From Amoebophrya sp. A120 (taxonomy: Eukaryota; Sar; Dinophyceae; Syndiniales; Amoebophryaceae), in NCBI GenBank assembly GCA_905178155.1, contig CAJINV010000026.1, forward strand, positions 64,973 through 109,665: 44,693 nucleotides of DNA, in the 5' to 3' direction. The position numbers and the translations under genes were made by a program. Of the stretch, positions 1-12,100 are shown in pieces. Under the pieces are notes generated by a model. It was not told the DNA's origin. It saw nothing but the letters and a program-made list of their open reading frames with translations, and searched no databases. Within the stretch, counting starts at the first letter, position 1. Each line of letters starts with the position of its first letter.

Positions 1-170
1 AGAATACAATTTTTGCTACGCAGAGAGGACATTTGTCATGCGGACTAGGCATCAAGATGCCCTCAGAAAATCTGTGATGCTAGGGCATGCATCACAGACA
101 TCATGGGTCATGGAAAACCTGCATGACAAGTCTCAGAATCTTCCAGACCCAGACACTTTTACATTTGATA
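1..170. mobile_element. introner, family A, cut by window edge
   Basis: Right half of a family A element: it ends with the TCTGGGTCTGGAAG-type arm read inverted and then CATTTGATA at 170. The other end lies outside the window, so the TSD cannot be checked. Confidence 0.8.
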
Positions 171-3100
171 AAGCGACGCTTTATGCAGTTTCTCGTCCTC
201 GGCGAGTTCCTGTAGCCGCTGCGTTAAGAGCATCCGCTCGATGGAAGATCCGTATTTGTCCGTGTTGTTTGTGGAATTTGTCGCGTTTTTTTGCTGCAGC
301 AAGTACTGGTGCTTGACCGCTTCCAAGTCTTTATCTTGAATCAGCTTTTGAAACGGCGGATCGGATTCCAAGGCTTGCAGGAATCGCTTCTATCATTTGT
401 AAAAACGTCCCCACACCAGAGTCAAGATCGGAAGTCTGCTAGACAAATCAGCCAGCGTTGGTTGTTTGGCATGACAAGTTTGTATTCGTAGTGTAGTTAT
501 CCTGTTTGGGTAGTTCAGCAGCATCACAGATCTAGTATATCATTGCTGATCATAGCATCACAAATTCCAAAACACAACTAGAAAATGCTTCTCTTGGCGC
601 TCCGCATGACAAACTTTTCTGGCATGCAGATTTGCATGACAACTCTGGGGTGGACACGTTTTTACTCAGAATAGCTTCTTTTCGTTGCCCATCCGCATCA
701 GGTAGAGTCTGCTGTCCTCCAGAATCTGCAACACCCGACCGCTCTTCCGACTGATTTTGTGAAATTGCAGTTCCAAATTCAGCGAGTCGTAGTTGAAACT
801 GGTGGAGAACAGCTCCTGCAAGGCGATTTTCGAAAGCGACAGGGAAAGCTCCTGCGCGTCGTAGCTCTTGGCGCAGGACTGTAAGCGTCGGATAAGATAT
901 GCAGAAAAGAAACTGCGTAAGCGTGTACTTTCTAATGAAGGAATAGCATGACAAGTTTGCCTTGCATGACACAGAAAACCTGTCATGCGTAGCTAGTACG
1001 TGAAAACACGTATGAAGCCAGCCTCTGACGCATGTCCAGCATGACAGGTCTAAGTGTCTTGCATCGTCTGGGCCTGCAACACAAAGTTACACTTACACAG
1101 TGTTTTTCTTGGATATCAAAACGTCAGAAACACCGCGTAAGCCGTTTCCTTGAAAAGATTTGTTGTTCAACAGCGCGGAGATCCTGCCCGCCTTTGACAG
1201 CTGTTTCTTCACGTGCCCGATCGTATTCGCGAGAACGGTGGGGGATTCGTGGCTGTTCATGCCTCCAGTTTTCGACTTCGCGTACAAAGCCGCTGTTTGA
1301 TATTTTGATACCACGAAATCGAGGTCCGCCAAAGCGTGCAGTTTGATCAACGTCGGGTAAACCCGTTCGTAGGACAGCTCACCAGAGGTGATCGACACCG
1401 TTTTCAGCAGAGCGACCTTGCAGGTGTCCAGCAAATCGTAAAACCGATCAAATTTCTTTTCGTGCACGGCAAGTAAGCATTTCCCGATCTGCACTTGGAA
1501 GTCCTCATGTTGGGAAGACAAGCTCCCCGGGCCGTCGTAGTGATACACCAAGTTGTATGAATTGCGAAAATGTCTGGGTCTGGATGATTGCCAGATTTGT
1601 CTTGCAGGTTTTTCATGACCCATGAGGTCTGGTATGTAGGACATAGCATGACAGATTCTGCGAGACCTTTCTAATCCCTATCCTGCATAAGAAACTGCCT
1701 CTCGATTAGGTCAAAAGTGCAGAAGTTTTGGCAATCATGCAACACAGTTTTTTGCCTGATTCAGATTTAGCATGACAAGTTGCAATCATCCAGACCCAGA
1801 CATATTTGCATTTGATAGGTTCTGGTGTAAGTTTTCATAAAAGCTGTTTCGCTCCCGTGGGTTCTGTATCAAATGCAAAAGTGTCTGGGTCTGGAAGAGT
1901 GCAGACTTGTCATGCATATTTTCCATGCCCCAAGAGGTCAGGAATGCAGGATCTAGCATGACAGATTCTGCGGCGTCTCTATCATGCCTATCCTGCATGA
2001 GAGACTCCCGCTCATGTTGGTCAACAAAAAAGGACAATTTTTGGTGATCACGCAACACAGATTTTTCTGTGATCCACAGGACGCATCACAAATTCCATCC
2101 TCCCAGACCCAGACACTTTTGCAATCCATATTCTGATTGCCAGAACAATTCGGTGCTGACGCAGACGCGGCTAAACTGGTGGAGGAGAAATTTGCAAACC
2201 CGCCTGGGTTGACCGAACTCGCCGTGCCGAACGCCCCCGGCTTGTTAAAATTCGTTAAAGATTCTTGCTGCACCCGAATGACCTGCTGGCGGATTTATCA
2301 AATGTAAAAATGTCTGGGTCTGGAAGAATGCATGTTTGTCATGCTTGTCTGGCATGACTCTTAAATCTGTCACGCACGTTACCCAAAAGGTCCACTTTTC
2401 TGTGATGCAGAAACGCAGATTGTCATGCAGAAAAGGCAACACCTAGAAGCTCAGAAACTTGTCATGCTGAGCCAGCACTTGTGGCCTCATCATGAGACGC
2501 CGCCCAGCATCACAAGTTTCCAGACCCAGACATTTTTGCATTTCATAGGATCTGTTGTTGAATGATATTCGCCGCGGATTTCTTTCCACCGCCAGCATTT
2601 GGAGGTACTCCGCCGCCCGCATTGAAGATCCCTCCGATGGAGCTATTAAACGCTGGGCTTGCGTAATTCGAAGTGATGTAGCTGCCCGCCACATTGAACA
2701 GCTGCGACGTGTTGCCGCCGTGGGCGAGGTATGCATTGCAAAAGCATCGCACTACGTATAGATTGCATTACAAATTTGCTCAGCGTGAGAACTGGAATTT
2801 GTCATGCTTTTTTACCTTAAGCACAAGATTTGTCATGCGTAATTACAATTAGTACGAGTGCGATACTTTTGCACAGGATACAAGACCCATCCCAGAATTC
2901 CGGCTGTTATACTCGTGGGTCGTGATGGCCCCGAATTGGACCGATTTCTTCACCGGCTGTCCTGTGGAGGGCTGGTTTAACATATTTCCGCCGTCGGAAA
3001 GGTTCGGCTTCAAGGCACTGGAGCTACTACCCCCGCTGGTCGTTGTCCCGTTGTGTAACATCATCCCTGGCGGCTTGATGTTCGAAGCAAGCTCCTTCTG

Positions 3101-6100
3101 CTTCTCTTTCTGTTGCGCCGCCTGCTCCTTCGCCAAGGTGGGGAGGAAAGCGCTTGTTCCTGTGTATCAAAATGAAAAATCCCCCCTCCCCATATCAAAA
3201 GAAAATCAGAGAAAATTTCTGATGCTGGATTTGCGTACACAAATGAGGTCTGTCTTGCGGTAAAGAATTCTGGGCAGATTCTTAGGCTGTTTAGGTGCGC
3301 AAGGGTCTAGCTGTTTAGCATGGGAAACGCCTGCCCCGTAGGCCAAGCAGCATGACAAACCGCATCCATAATGCGGCGCATCCCTCACCGCTTGCCTTTT
3401 TGCAAGACAAAAATGATTTGTGATCACAAATCTGCATCACAAATTTCGGAACGGATGCCTTCTCAATACGGGGAGGGGGGATTTTTCTTCACGATACTGT
3501 GGCGTAACTCTTCTGTGCGGAATTGCCCGCGGACCTGATATGTTGGGAGGAAAGTAAAGGTGCGTTAATCTTCACACGCCTAATTCATCCTCTTCGCATT
3601 GATGCAAGTACCCAAGTCAGTGTGGCCCCAAGTAGAGTGTCCGCTGTGGACGACAAAATAATCACATGGAAATGCCTCAGCGACTCTGCCAGCGGTGGGG
3701 GTGAGTCCCACACTCTCGGCGTGGTTCAAGGACGCACAAACAACAAAAAGTATCCAAGCCGTCGTGGTATGGAGATCATTTCTCTCCTGGCCTGGGCGAC
3801 AACTCTCCGCGCCAGCTGTCCAAAAAATGACTGCGGGAGCTCATGCGAGACGCCAAAATGCGCAAGGCATGTCGCCCGAAACAGGGGCGGACGTCTGTGA
3901 CTTAGGCAACGGGAAATATTTCAAAACAAGAGAACGCCCAAAAGTTGAGCAGTTGGCGCTTTTTGATAAACGCGACCCAACGGCGCACCCTTGTGGACCG
4001 CTGGGCGACCGCTCATTGTCGCAGCGGTCACCAAGAGACGCGCCGTCCCCCCGTGCTTCCGTTTTCTTGCAACTCCAGAACTTTTCTGCACACAAACCCA
4101 AAACGAAACCCCCAAACAACCAAAAATATACAAACCTGCATGGCACGGAGGTCATTTCTCTGTTGGCCTGGGCGACAAGGCTCCGCGCCAGCTGTCCAAA
4201 AAATGACTGCGGGAGCTCATGCGAGACGCCAAAATGCGCAAGGCATGTCGCCCGAAACAGGCGCGGACGTCTGTGACTTAGGCAACGGGAAATATTTCAA
4301 AACAAGAGAACGCCCAAAAGTTGAGCAGTTGGCGCTTTTTGATAAACGCGACGGGACGGCGCACCCTTGTGGACCGCTGGGCGACCGCTCATTGTCGCAG
4401 CGGTCACCAAGAGACGCGCCGTCCCGCCGTGATTCCGTTTTCTTGCAGCTTCAGAGCTTGTCTGCACAAAAGCCCAAAACGAAAATCCCAAACAACAAAA
4501 AATATACAAAGCTGCATGGTATGGAGATCATTTCTCTGCTGGCCTGGGCGACAAGGCTCCGCGCCAGCTGTCCAAAAAATGACCGCGGGAGCTCAAGTGG
4601 TAGACCAAACTGCGCAAGTCATGTCGCCCGAAACAGGGGCCAAGCCCTGTGATTTAGGCAACGGGCAACATTTCAAAACAAGAGAACGCCCAGAAGTTGG
4701 GCAGTTGGCGCTTTTTGATAAACGCGACGGGACGGCGCATCCTTGTGAACCGCTGGGCGAGCGCTCATTGTCGCGGCGGTCACCAAGAGACGTGCCGTCC
4801 CGTCGTGATTCCGTTTTCTTGCAACTTCAGAGCTTTTCTGCACACAAGCCCAAAACGAAACCCCCAAACAACCAAAAGTATACAAACCTGCATGGTACGG
4901 AGATCATTTCTCTGCTGGCCTGGGCGACAAGGCTCCGCGCCAGCTGTCCAAAAAATGATCGCTGGCGGAACTGCCAGCAGCCAAAAGTGATCAAAAAGTT
5001 GCCGCAAAGCACGAGGGCGGTCTGCGTTTTCAAAGATGCAGCAAGATCTGCGATGCCAAAAAAATGCGAATGTCCCGAATTTCCCTCCTGTTGTCAATCA
5101 CGAGCGAACGGCTTCCGCTAGCGGACCGCACACAGCGGAAGCCGCACGAAACATAGAAACATGAAAATCCCACAAATAGAACAAGAAGTTGAATACCTAG
5201 ACAAACTCGCATGCGCCTTGAGTTCCTTTCTGATGTTTGGCGGCACAAAGGCCCGACTGTGTTCGTTCATCATGTCATCCGAGTCCGAGTTTTCATCGTC
5301 TTCTTCATCTATCTTCCTAAATTTTGTCCCAGATAGGTTCGTCGCCAGTTTGTTGCCCCCCGCCCCGCGCAGCCCCGACCCCTGCAGGTGCCTTGGCGAA
5401 TGATCCTGCTGAAAGGATTGTTGCCTCCGGAGCTCCCGGGGCAGTTTAGAGTTCGTGTCTGCCTCGCGTCTCTCTGTGTCGCCGAGAATCGCCTGTTGCC
5501 GCATCAGGACTCGTCTGTGCTTCTTCGTGCTGTTCGGGATATGCGCGATATCGTGCGAAAAAAGTGCTTCACTAGAGGAATTTATATTTATTCAGCGTGA
5601 CTTTCGCATCACTCTACTTCACAAGCTTGCTCTACATGAAACAGAATGGAATTTGCCACGCGAGGTTCCACCTACGGGAATAAAACAACGGCGTAGCAAT
5701 CCACTGTCTTACGTCATGTGTAGCGAGACAAACACTTCTGGTTCTGCGATGTAACATTTTCCACCTCCGCACCTACAAGTTTACAGTGAAGCCAAATTAT
5801 TTCTTTGCGATATTGCAATGCGCTCGATTCTTGCTGTCCTGCCGAAAGCGCCGACCCGGGGGATTGCTTCGAGTAGATCCCAGACTCGTGTTTCTGCAGG
5901 GTGGAAAAATTGATGGCATTCTGCAGATTTTTGGAGCTTTTTTCGTTAGAGTCGAACACCTTCTCCGTAGCTGCTTGCTTCCCACCGTCCGATGGTGTGT
6001 ATCACATGCAATTGTGTCTGGGTGTGGAAGGATGCCAGACTTGTAATGCTGAAAGCTCATGCTCCCAAACTTTGTATTGCGTGTTGCAGAATGCTAGTGC

Positions 6101-9100
6101 TAGTTTTGTGTCATGCAAAAACGCAGTTTCTCATGCGTATTTCACCACACAGGACCGTTCAAAAATTTGTCATGCTTGGATGCGTACTCTAGTCATTTTG
6201 TCACTCATGTATTAGCATGACAAGTTTCAACATCCAGACCACACCCAGACATATTTGCAGTTGATAGTGTGTCGGGGATCACGATGACCTCGTTGTCCGG
6301 GTTTGGCCGCTTCAATGAAGTCTATCTTGTGCAAAAACGTCCCCACCCCAGAGTTGTCATGCTAAACAAAATAATTTGTAATGCGCTTGCGCAGCTCCAT
6401 GAGCGGCATTTCCAATCGTGTTTTGGAATTTGTAATGCTATAAACAGGATGACAAAGTGGCTGTCTCATGCAGCTTCCCTGGCTAACCAGCACTACACTG
6501 CAGAGGCAAACTTGTCATGCGCAACTCCCACAACTTGGAGATTTGTCTAGCAGATTCCCCATCTTGATTATGGGGCGGGGACGTTTTTACTCAGGATAAA
6601 GTCGAGGAATTTGTCATGCCCTGCTGCATCTGCGGCTCCTGATTACCAGGACTATGGGGCTCTCAAACGTTACATTTTCAACTGTTACATGATTTGTCGT
6701 GCAAAACTACCATGAGCCACCAGACAATCAAGCCACCTCGCATGACAAATCCCCGAAGGGCTAAACAGCCCCTAAATCTGTGCCGGATTTGTGATGCGAG
6801 AGTTGCAAGCTTGCCCCTTTCACTATTGCGGTTCTTGCAGCACAACTTCATGTAACAGTTGAGAATGTAACGTTTGGGAACGCCATAAGGACCACCGGCG
6901 CCTTGTAGTGGTAGCACCGATGGGGCGTAGGGCGACGCGACCGCACCTGGAGGCATGTTGGTTGTTGTGTTTCTACCGAACAAGTTTGGCAGAACAGCCG
7001 CACCGGACCTCGTCATCTGCTGTTGCTGCGCATTCGTTCCAGCATTCATTCCAAAAACCGACTGCTGCGCGAAGGTGGACGGTTGCTGCATACTTTGCAA
7101 CCCGCCCCCGAACGCCTGCGCTCCGTGATTACCTACCCCTGGAACTGCAACTGGCGCGCCACCAGGACGCTGCATCAGCGACTGCGCTTGAAGATGTTGT
7201 TGCCCAGGAAATTGAAAGCTGTTTCCAGTTTGATAGTGCCCGAAACCTACGGCGGATCTCCGTCTGTGGTTGTAGTCGGCTGGGTTGTTGCTCAGCGCAG
7301 GCTGTATTAACCCTTGATTGCCGGCACTAGTGCCCAGCATGCCAGGCACCATCCCCGGAAGAGGATGGCCATTTTGTCCCATCACCAAGCGATTGACAAC
7401 GGGTTGGTGGAGGTTTATTTGCTGTTGATGCCCGACAAACCCAGCACCGAATTGCGCGGGTTGCGGATGTTGCACCAGCATTCCGGGCTGCAGTGGTTGC
7501 TGCGGCATGTTATTTCCGAGGCTGTAGGCTGGTTGGTGGGCGACGCCAACGTTGTACGAAGAAGATGATCCACCCGGGTGGTTGTGCGCAAGAAACTGCT
7601 GATGATGTCCACCGCCGCCCTTGACTCCAGCATAAATCACCCCGCCCTTCTGCTGCTGCATCTGCATCTGCTGGCTGTTGGTTAAGACCATCGTCCCTCC
7701 GGGGTACTGACTTCCTCCGGCTAAGCTTATCCGGCTGGCTATCAAAATGAAAACTTCCCCCGCCCCATACAGAAACTGGAAATTTGTGATGCTGATTTGC
7801 GACCACAAGTCGCGTTGTCATGGTAGAAGGGACGAAAAGGCGCGGACTGTAGTGACAGGAGGCAACTGGAAGTGGGAAACAACATGACAAATTGCCTGGA
7901 GACAAGGCCGCAACCTCTGCGTCTCTTGCCCTTCTAGCAATACAAGCAGATGCGTGCACGCAAATCCAGCATCACAAAGTTCCTGTCCGATATGGGCAGG
8001 GATGTTTTTCCTCACAATAATGGCGTTCAGCGAGGTGTTTTGTTTCAGCTCCTCGTCGCGTTCCTCTTCCAGATTCAGCCCGTGCTTCTTCATCAGCGTG
8101 TTGTCCACGAAGAGGGAGATATCAAGAGAAAAAAGCGCCACAGTTACACACTCTGATGGGACGAGACAAGCAAGACAGACAACCTCTGTGGTCATGCAGG
8201 AAATTCTTGTTGCCAACCCCATTGGATTCGTGTTTTCCCGTACAGGTTTTCTTTGCCATGTCGAGCTGCAACTTTGTGGTGCAGAAACTCCTCCAACGAA
8301 TGATGTGTATACTGTAACACTTTTTTCCTGTGATAGGAGATCTCCTTCGTCAAAGGGTTGTTTGCGTTGTCCGGAATGGAGTTGGTGTCGTCCGGGATGT
8401 ATCAAATGCAAAAATGTCTGGGTCTGGAAGGATGGAACTTGTCATGCTGTCTTTGGATTCGAAAAAAATCTGTATTGCGTAAGCAGCGAGAGGAGTCCAG
8501 TTTCTGCTACGCGGAGGGGGTATTCCTCAAGCGGTAGACGCATCGGAAAGCCCTCACAAAATCGGTGAAGATGCTGGGTCATGCATTACAGGCGTCATGA
8601 GTCATGCAAAATGTGCATGACAATTCTTCCAATCTTCCAGACCCAGACACTTTTGCATTTGGTAGGATGTCTTTGATCTCCCGGTCGAAGCTGTACCACG
8701 GCCAGCCTTGGTGCGGATCCGTGTCGCGCTTGGAAATGAGATCGCCCAGAGTGTCCCAGCTGGACAGCCGCCAAGCCGCCTCGGCTGCGTATTTGGACAA
8801 AAACATCGCCGCCGCGTCGGCGGACGTGAACCCGTTTTGGTCGATATAGTTTTCCGGGTGGAAGTTCTGGAAACTGGTGTTCTCCGCTTCTGTGGTCTGT
8901 TCCGTGGTAGAGTGGTGCTATTGAGCGGAAACGCGCGCTGCCCTGCTTATTTCCATAGGTACTGACTCGTCTCTCAAAAGCAACTACAGGCGGCCCTTCT
9001 TGCGCCAGGTCAGAGAGATCGAGGGCACAGAGAGCTAGGCAAGAGGGACAGGGGCGCCAGGCGCTTCCCTCCCGCTGCAGCTTCGACAAAAACCCAAGGG

Positions 9101-12100
9101 GGCGGGCCACCCACTCGCGTGGCAGGTCGACAAAAACCAGGAGCGAGGGGCCGCCTTATAGGCATTCCGACAAAAACCAAAGGGGTGCGCCTTATGGCTA
9201 TTCCGACAAAAACCCAAGGGGGCCGGCCACGCACTCGGGTGGCAGTTCGACAAAAGCCAGGACGGAGGGGTCGCCTTCTCGGCATTTCGACAAAAACCAA
9301 AGGGGTGCGCCTTATGACTATTTCGACAAAAACCCAAGGGGGCCACGCACATGCGTGGCCCCCTTGGGTTTTTGTCGAGCAATCGCCCCCAAAATCGCCG
9401 GGCTCCGAACCTGTTCTGCCTGTTCCGGGCTTTTCGCAACCCCGTCCCAGCTCTGCCGGCGTCCCTTCAACTGGAAAAATTGCCGGGAAGACGATTCTCA
9501 GCGCTGAGAATCGTCCCCAAAATCGCCGGGCTCCGAGCCTGTTTTGCCTGTTCTGGGCTTTTCGCAACCCCGTCCCAGCTCTGCCGGCGTCCCTTCAACT
9601 GGAAAAAATGCCGGGAGGACGATTCTCAGCGCTGAGAATCGTCCCCAAAATCGCCGGGCTCCGAGCCTGTTCTGCCTGTTCCGGGCTTTTCGCAACCCCG
9701 TTCCAGCTCTGCCGGCGTCCCTTCAACTGGAAAAATTGCTGGGAAGACGATTCTCAGCGCTGGGAATCGTCTCCAAAATCGCCGGGCTCCGAGCCTGTTT
9801 TGCCTGTTCCGGGCTGTTCGCAACCCCGTCCCGGCTCTGCTGGCGTCCCTTCAACTGGAAAAATTGCCGGGAAGACGATTCTCAGCGCTGAGAATCGTCT
9901 CCAAAGTCGCGGGGCTCCGTGCCTGTTTTGCCTGTTCCGGGCTTTTCACAACCCCGGGCGGCCCAGCTCTGCCGGCGTCCCTTCAACTGGAAAAATTGCC
10001 GGGAGGACGATTCTCAGCGCTGAGAACCGTCGCCAAAATCGCCGGGCTCTGAGCCTGTTTTGCCTGTTCCGGGCTTTTCGCAACCCCGTCCCAGCTCTGC
10101 CGGCGTCCCTTCAACTTGAAAAATTGCCGGGGAGACGATTCGCAGCGCTGAGAATCGTCTCCAAAATCGCCGGGCTCCGAGACTGTTTTGCCTGTTCCGG
10201 GCTTTTCGCAACCCCGTCCCAGCTCTGCCGGCGTCCCTTCAACTGGGAAAATTGCCGGAAAGACGATTCGTAGCGCTGCGAATCGTCCTCAAAATCGCCG
10301 CGCTCCGTGCCTGTTTTGCCTGTTCCGGGCTTTTCGCAACCCCGTCCCGGCTCTGCCGGCGTCCCTTTAACTGGGAAAATTGCCGGGAAGACGATTCGCA
10401 GCGCTGAGAACCGTCTCCAAAATCGCCGGGCTCCGAGCCTGTTTTGCCTGTTCCGGGCTTTTCGCAACCCCGTCCCAGCTCTGCCGGCGTCCCTTCAACT
10501 GGAAAAATTGCCGGGAAGACGATTCTCACCGCTGCGAATCGTCTCCAAAGTCGCCGGGTCCCGAGCCTGTTTTGCCTGTTCCGGGCTTTTCGCAACCCCG
10601 TCCCAGCGCTGCCGGCGTCCCTTCAACTGGAAAAACTGCCGGGACGACGATTCTCAGCGCTGAGAATCGTCTCCAAAATCGCCAGGCTCCGAGCCTATTT
10701 CGCCTGTTCCGGGCTTTTCGCGACCCCGTCCCAGCTCTGCCGGCGTCCCTTCAACTGGAAAAATTGCCGGGAAGAAAATTCTCAGCGCTGCGAATCGTCT
10801 CCAAAATCGCCGGGCTCCGAGCCTTCTTGGCCGCTTCCGGGCTTTTCGCAACCCCGTCCCAGCTCTGCCGCCGTCCCTTCAGTTGGGGAAATTGCTCGGC
10901 AGACGCTGCGAACCGTCTCCGGAACCGTCAGAATTAGGCCGCCGGCCGCAGCTTGCCGGCGTTCCCGACCCCCTGCCCCGCTTCTCTGTTTTTGCCCCTT
11001 CCTGCGTGTTTTGACTTTCGAAGACCGCAACCCGCGCGAAGGCTTTATCCAGTAGCGCGAGCTGGCAGGCGATTCTACTTACAGTTGTGGGCTTCGCTCG
11101 GGTCAAGCTACGCCTGGCCTGGAGTTTTCAGCGCACGGACGCAAAAAACGAGCACAAAAGCTGAGCGCTTTTCTGCTCGCTTTCAACAAAAAGGGGCCTG
11201 CGCGTGCTGATCAAGCATAACCACGGGACCTAGTTCATCCATCGAAGAAAATATAAGTAAGTACGCATGACCAAAACCTCCCTCTCAGTATCTATACAAG
11301 GGCACGCGCCGTCTTTCCGATCGGATAGGTCACCTGCGTTGGCCAAATCGTCGGAAACCAGCGGTAGGACAAAAGATCCCGCGTTCATTGCGCTTGCCGG
11401 TGTGGCGTTTCTCGCGTTCCGCGGGCGGTCCATGCCGAAAGCCGGAGAGGAAGCGTCCTCGAGGCTCGGAAACAGCAGTTGTGGGGTTCGCTGCATATAA
11501 TAATTACCCGGATGTTGCTGCTGGTGTTGGAAGGTGACAAACTGACCAGTTGGGCCGCCCCCGCCCAGTGAAGCAGAACCAGCAGGTACCGCAACGCTCT
11601 CCAACATCAGCTGGTGGTTGTTCAGAAGCGTCCCTCCGCCCGCACCGAAGCCATTTGCTGGTGCAACGCCGAACCCACTTCCGAATTGCAACAGCATTTC
11701 CCCGTCGAACCTTACGTTGGAGCAAGTGGATAAGCAGTTCTCGTAGTGCCGGCTTGCCAGCAGACACCGCACCACGCCCGACCACAGCGACGGCATCTTG
11801 TGCTTCGGCTCCGTCGCGAGTCTTCGGAGATACAAGTGGAGCGCGTCCTGCCACTTTTCCTGCAGTTCTGTCCTCAAAACCGCGATCACCGGGCCGGAAA
11901 CCTTGCACAGCTTCAAAGCACCAAGAGCGTTGTCTTGATTTTGCAAAATGCGGTGCAGCCGCTGCAAGTTAAACGCCGCGGCTTCATCCAAATCCGGCTT
12001 CCCGAGAAGAAATTTCGACCAGCGGGTCAATATGGCGTGCCCACATGTTAGTCGTGTTACAACCTCAACTGTTACAATAGAATCTGGATTTTGTCCTGCA

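Larger units (their letters stand above)
8918..11277 (-). other. conventional intron, about 2.36 kb
   Basis: The acceptor CAATAG at 8918 is required because the frame upstream hits a stop. The donor is probably GAG/GTTTTG at 11277, which is in phase, but alternatives exist nearby. It holds a 128-bp satellite and a perfect 27-bp-arm palindrome. Confidence 0.6.

Noticed and set aside
1093-1644. Confident naming of the gene as ATR, ATM or TOR
   Set aside because: The FAT-like motifs fit all three to some degree and the kinase domain is outside the window, so no gene symbol is given.
3695-5121. Plus-strand ORFs of 193-266 codons
   Set aside because: They follow the 376-bp tandem repeat and overlap each other in different frames; they lie in a GT-AG intron of the minus-strand gene.
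6653-6887. Inverted CGTTACATT arms as a simple hairpin in the exon
   Set aside because: Extending the arms outward gives TATGG ends and a perfect GTCCT duplication, so it is an introner of its own family.
9119-10273. 384-codon plus-strand ORF
   Set aside because: It spans two tandem arrays; the peptide is itself a ladder of the 128-bp repeat. No evidence of a gene.
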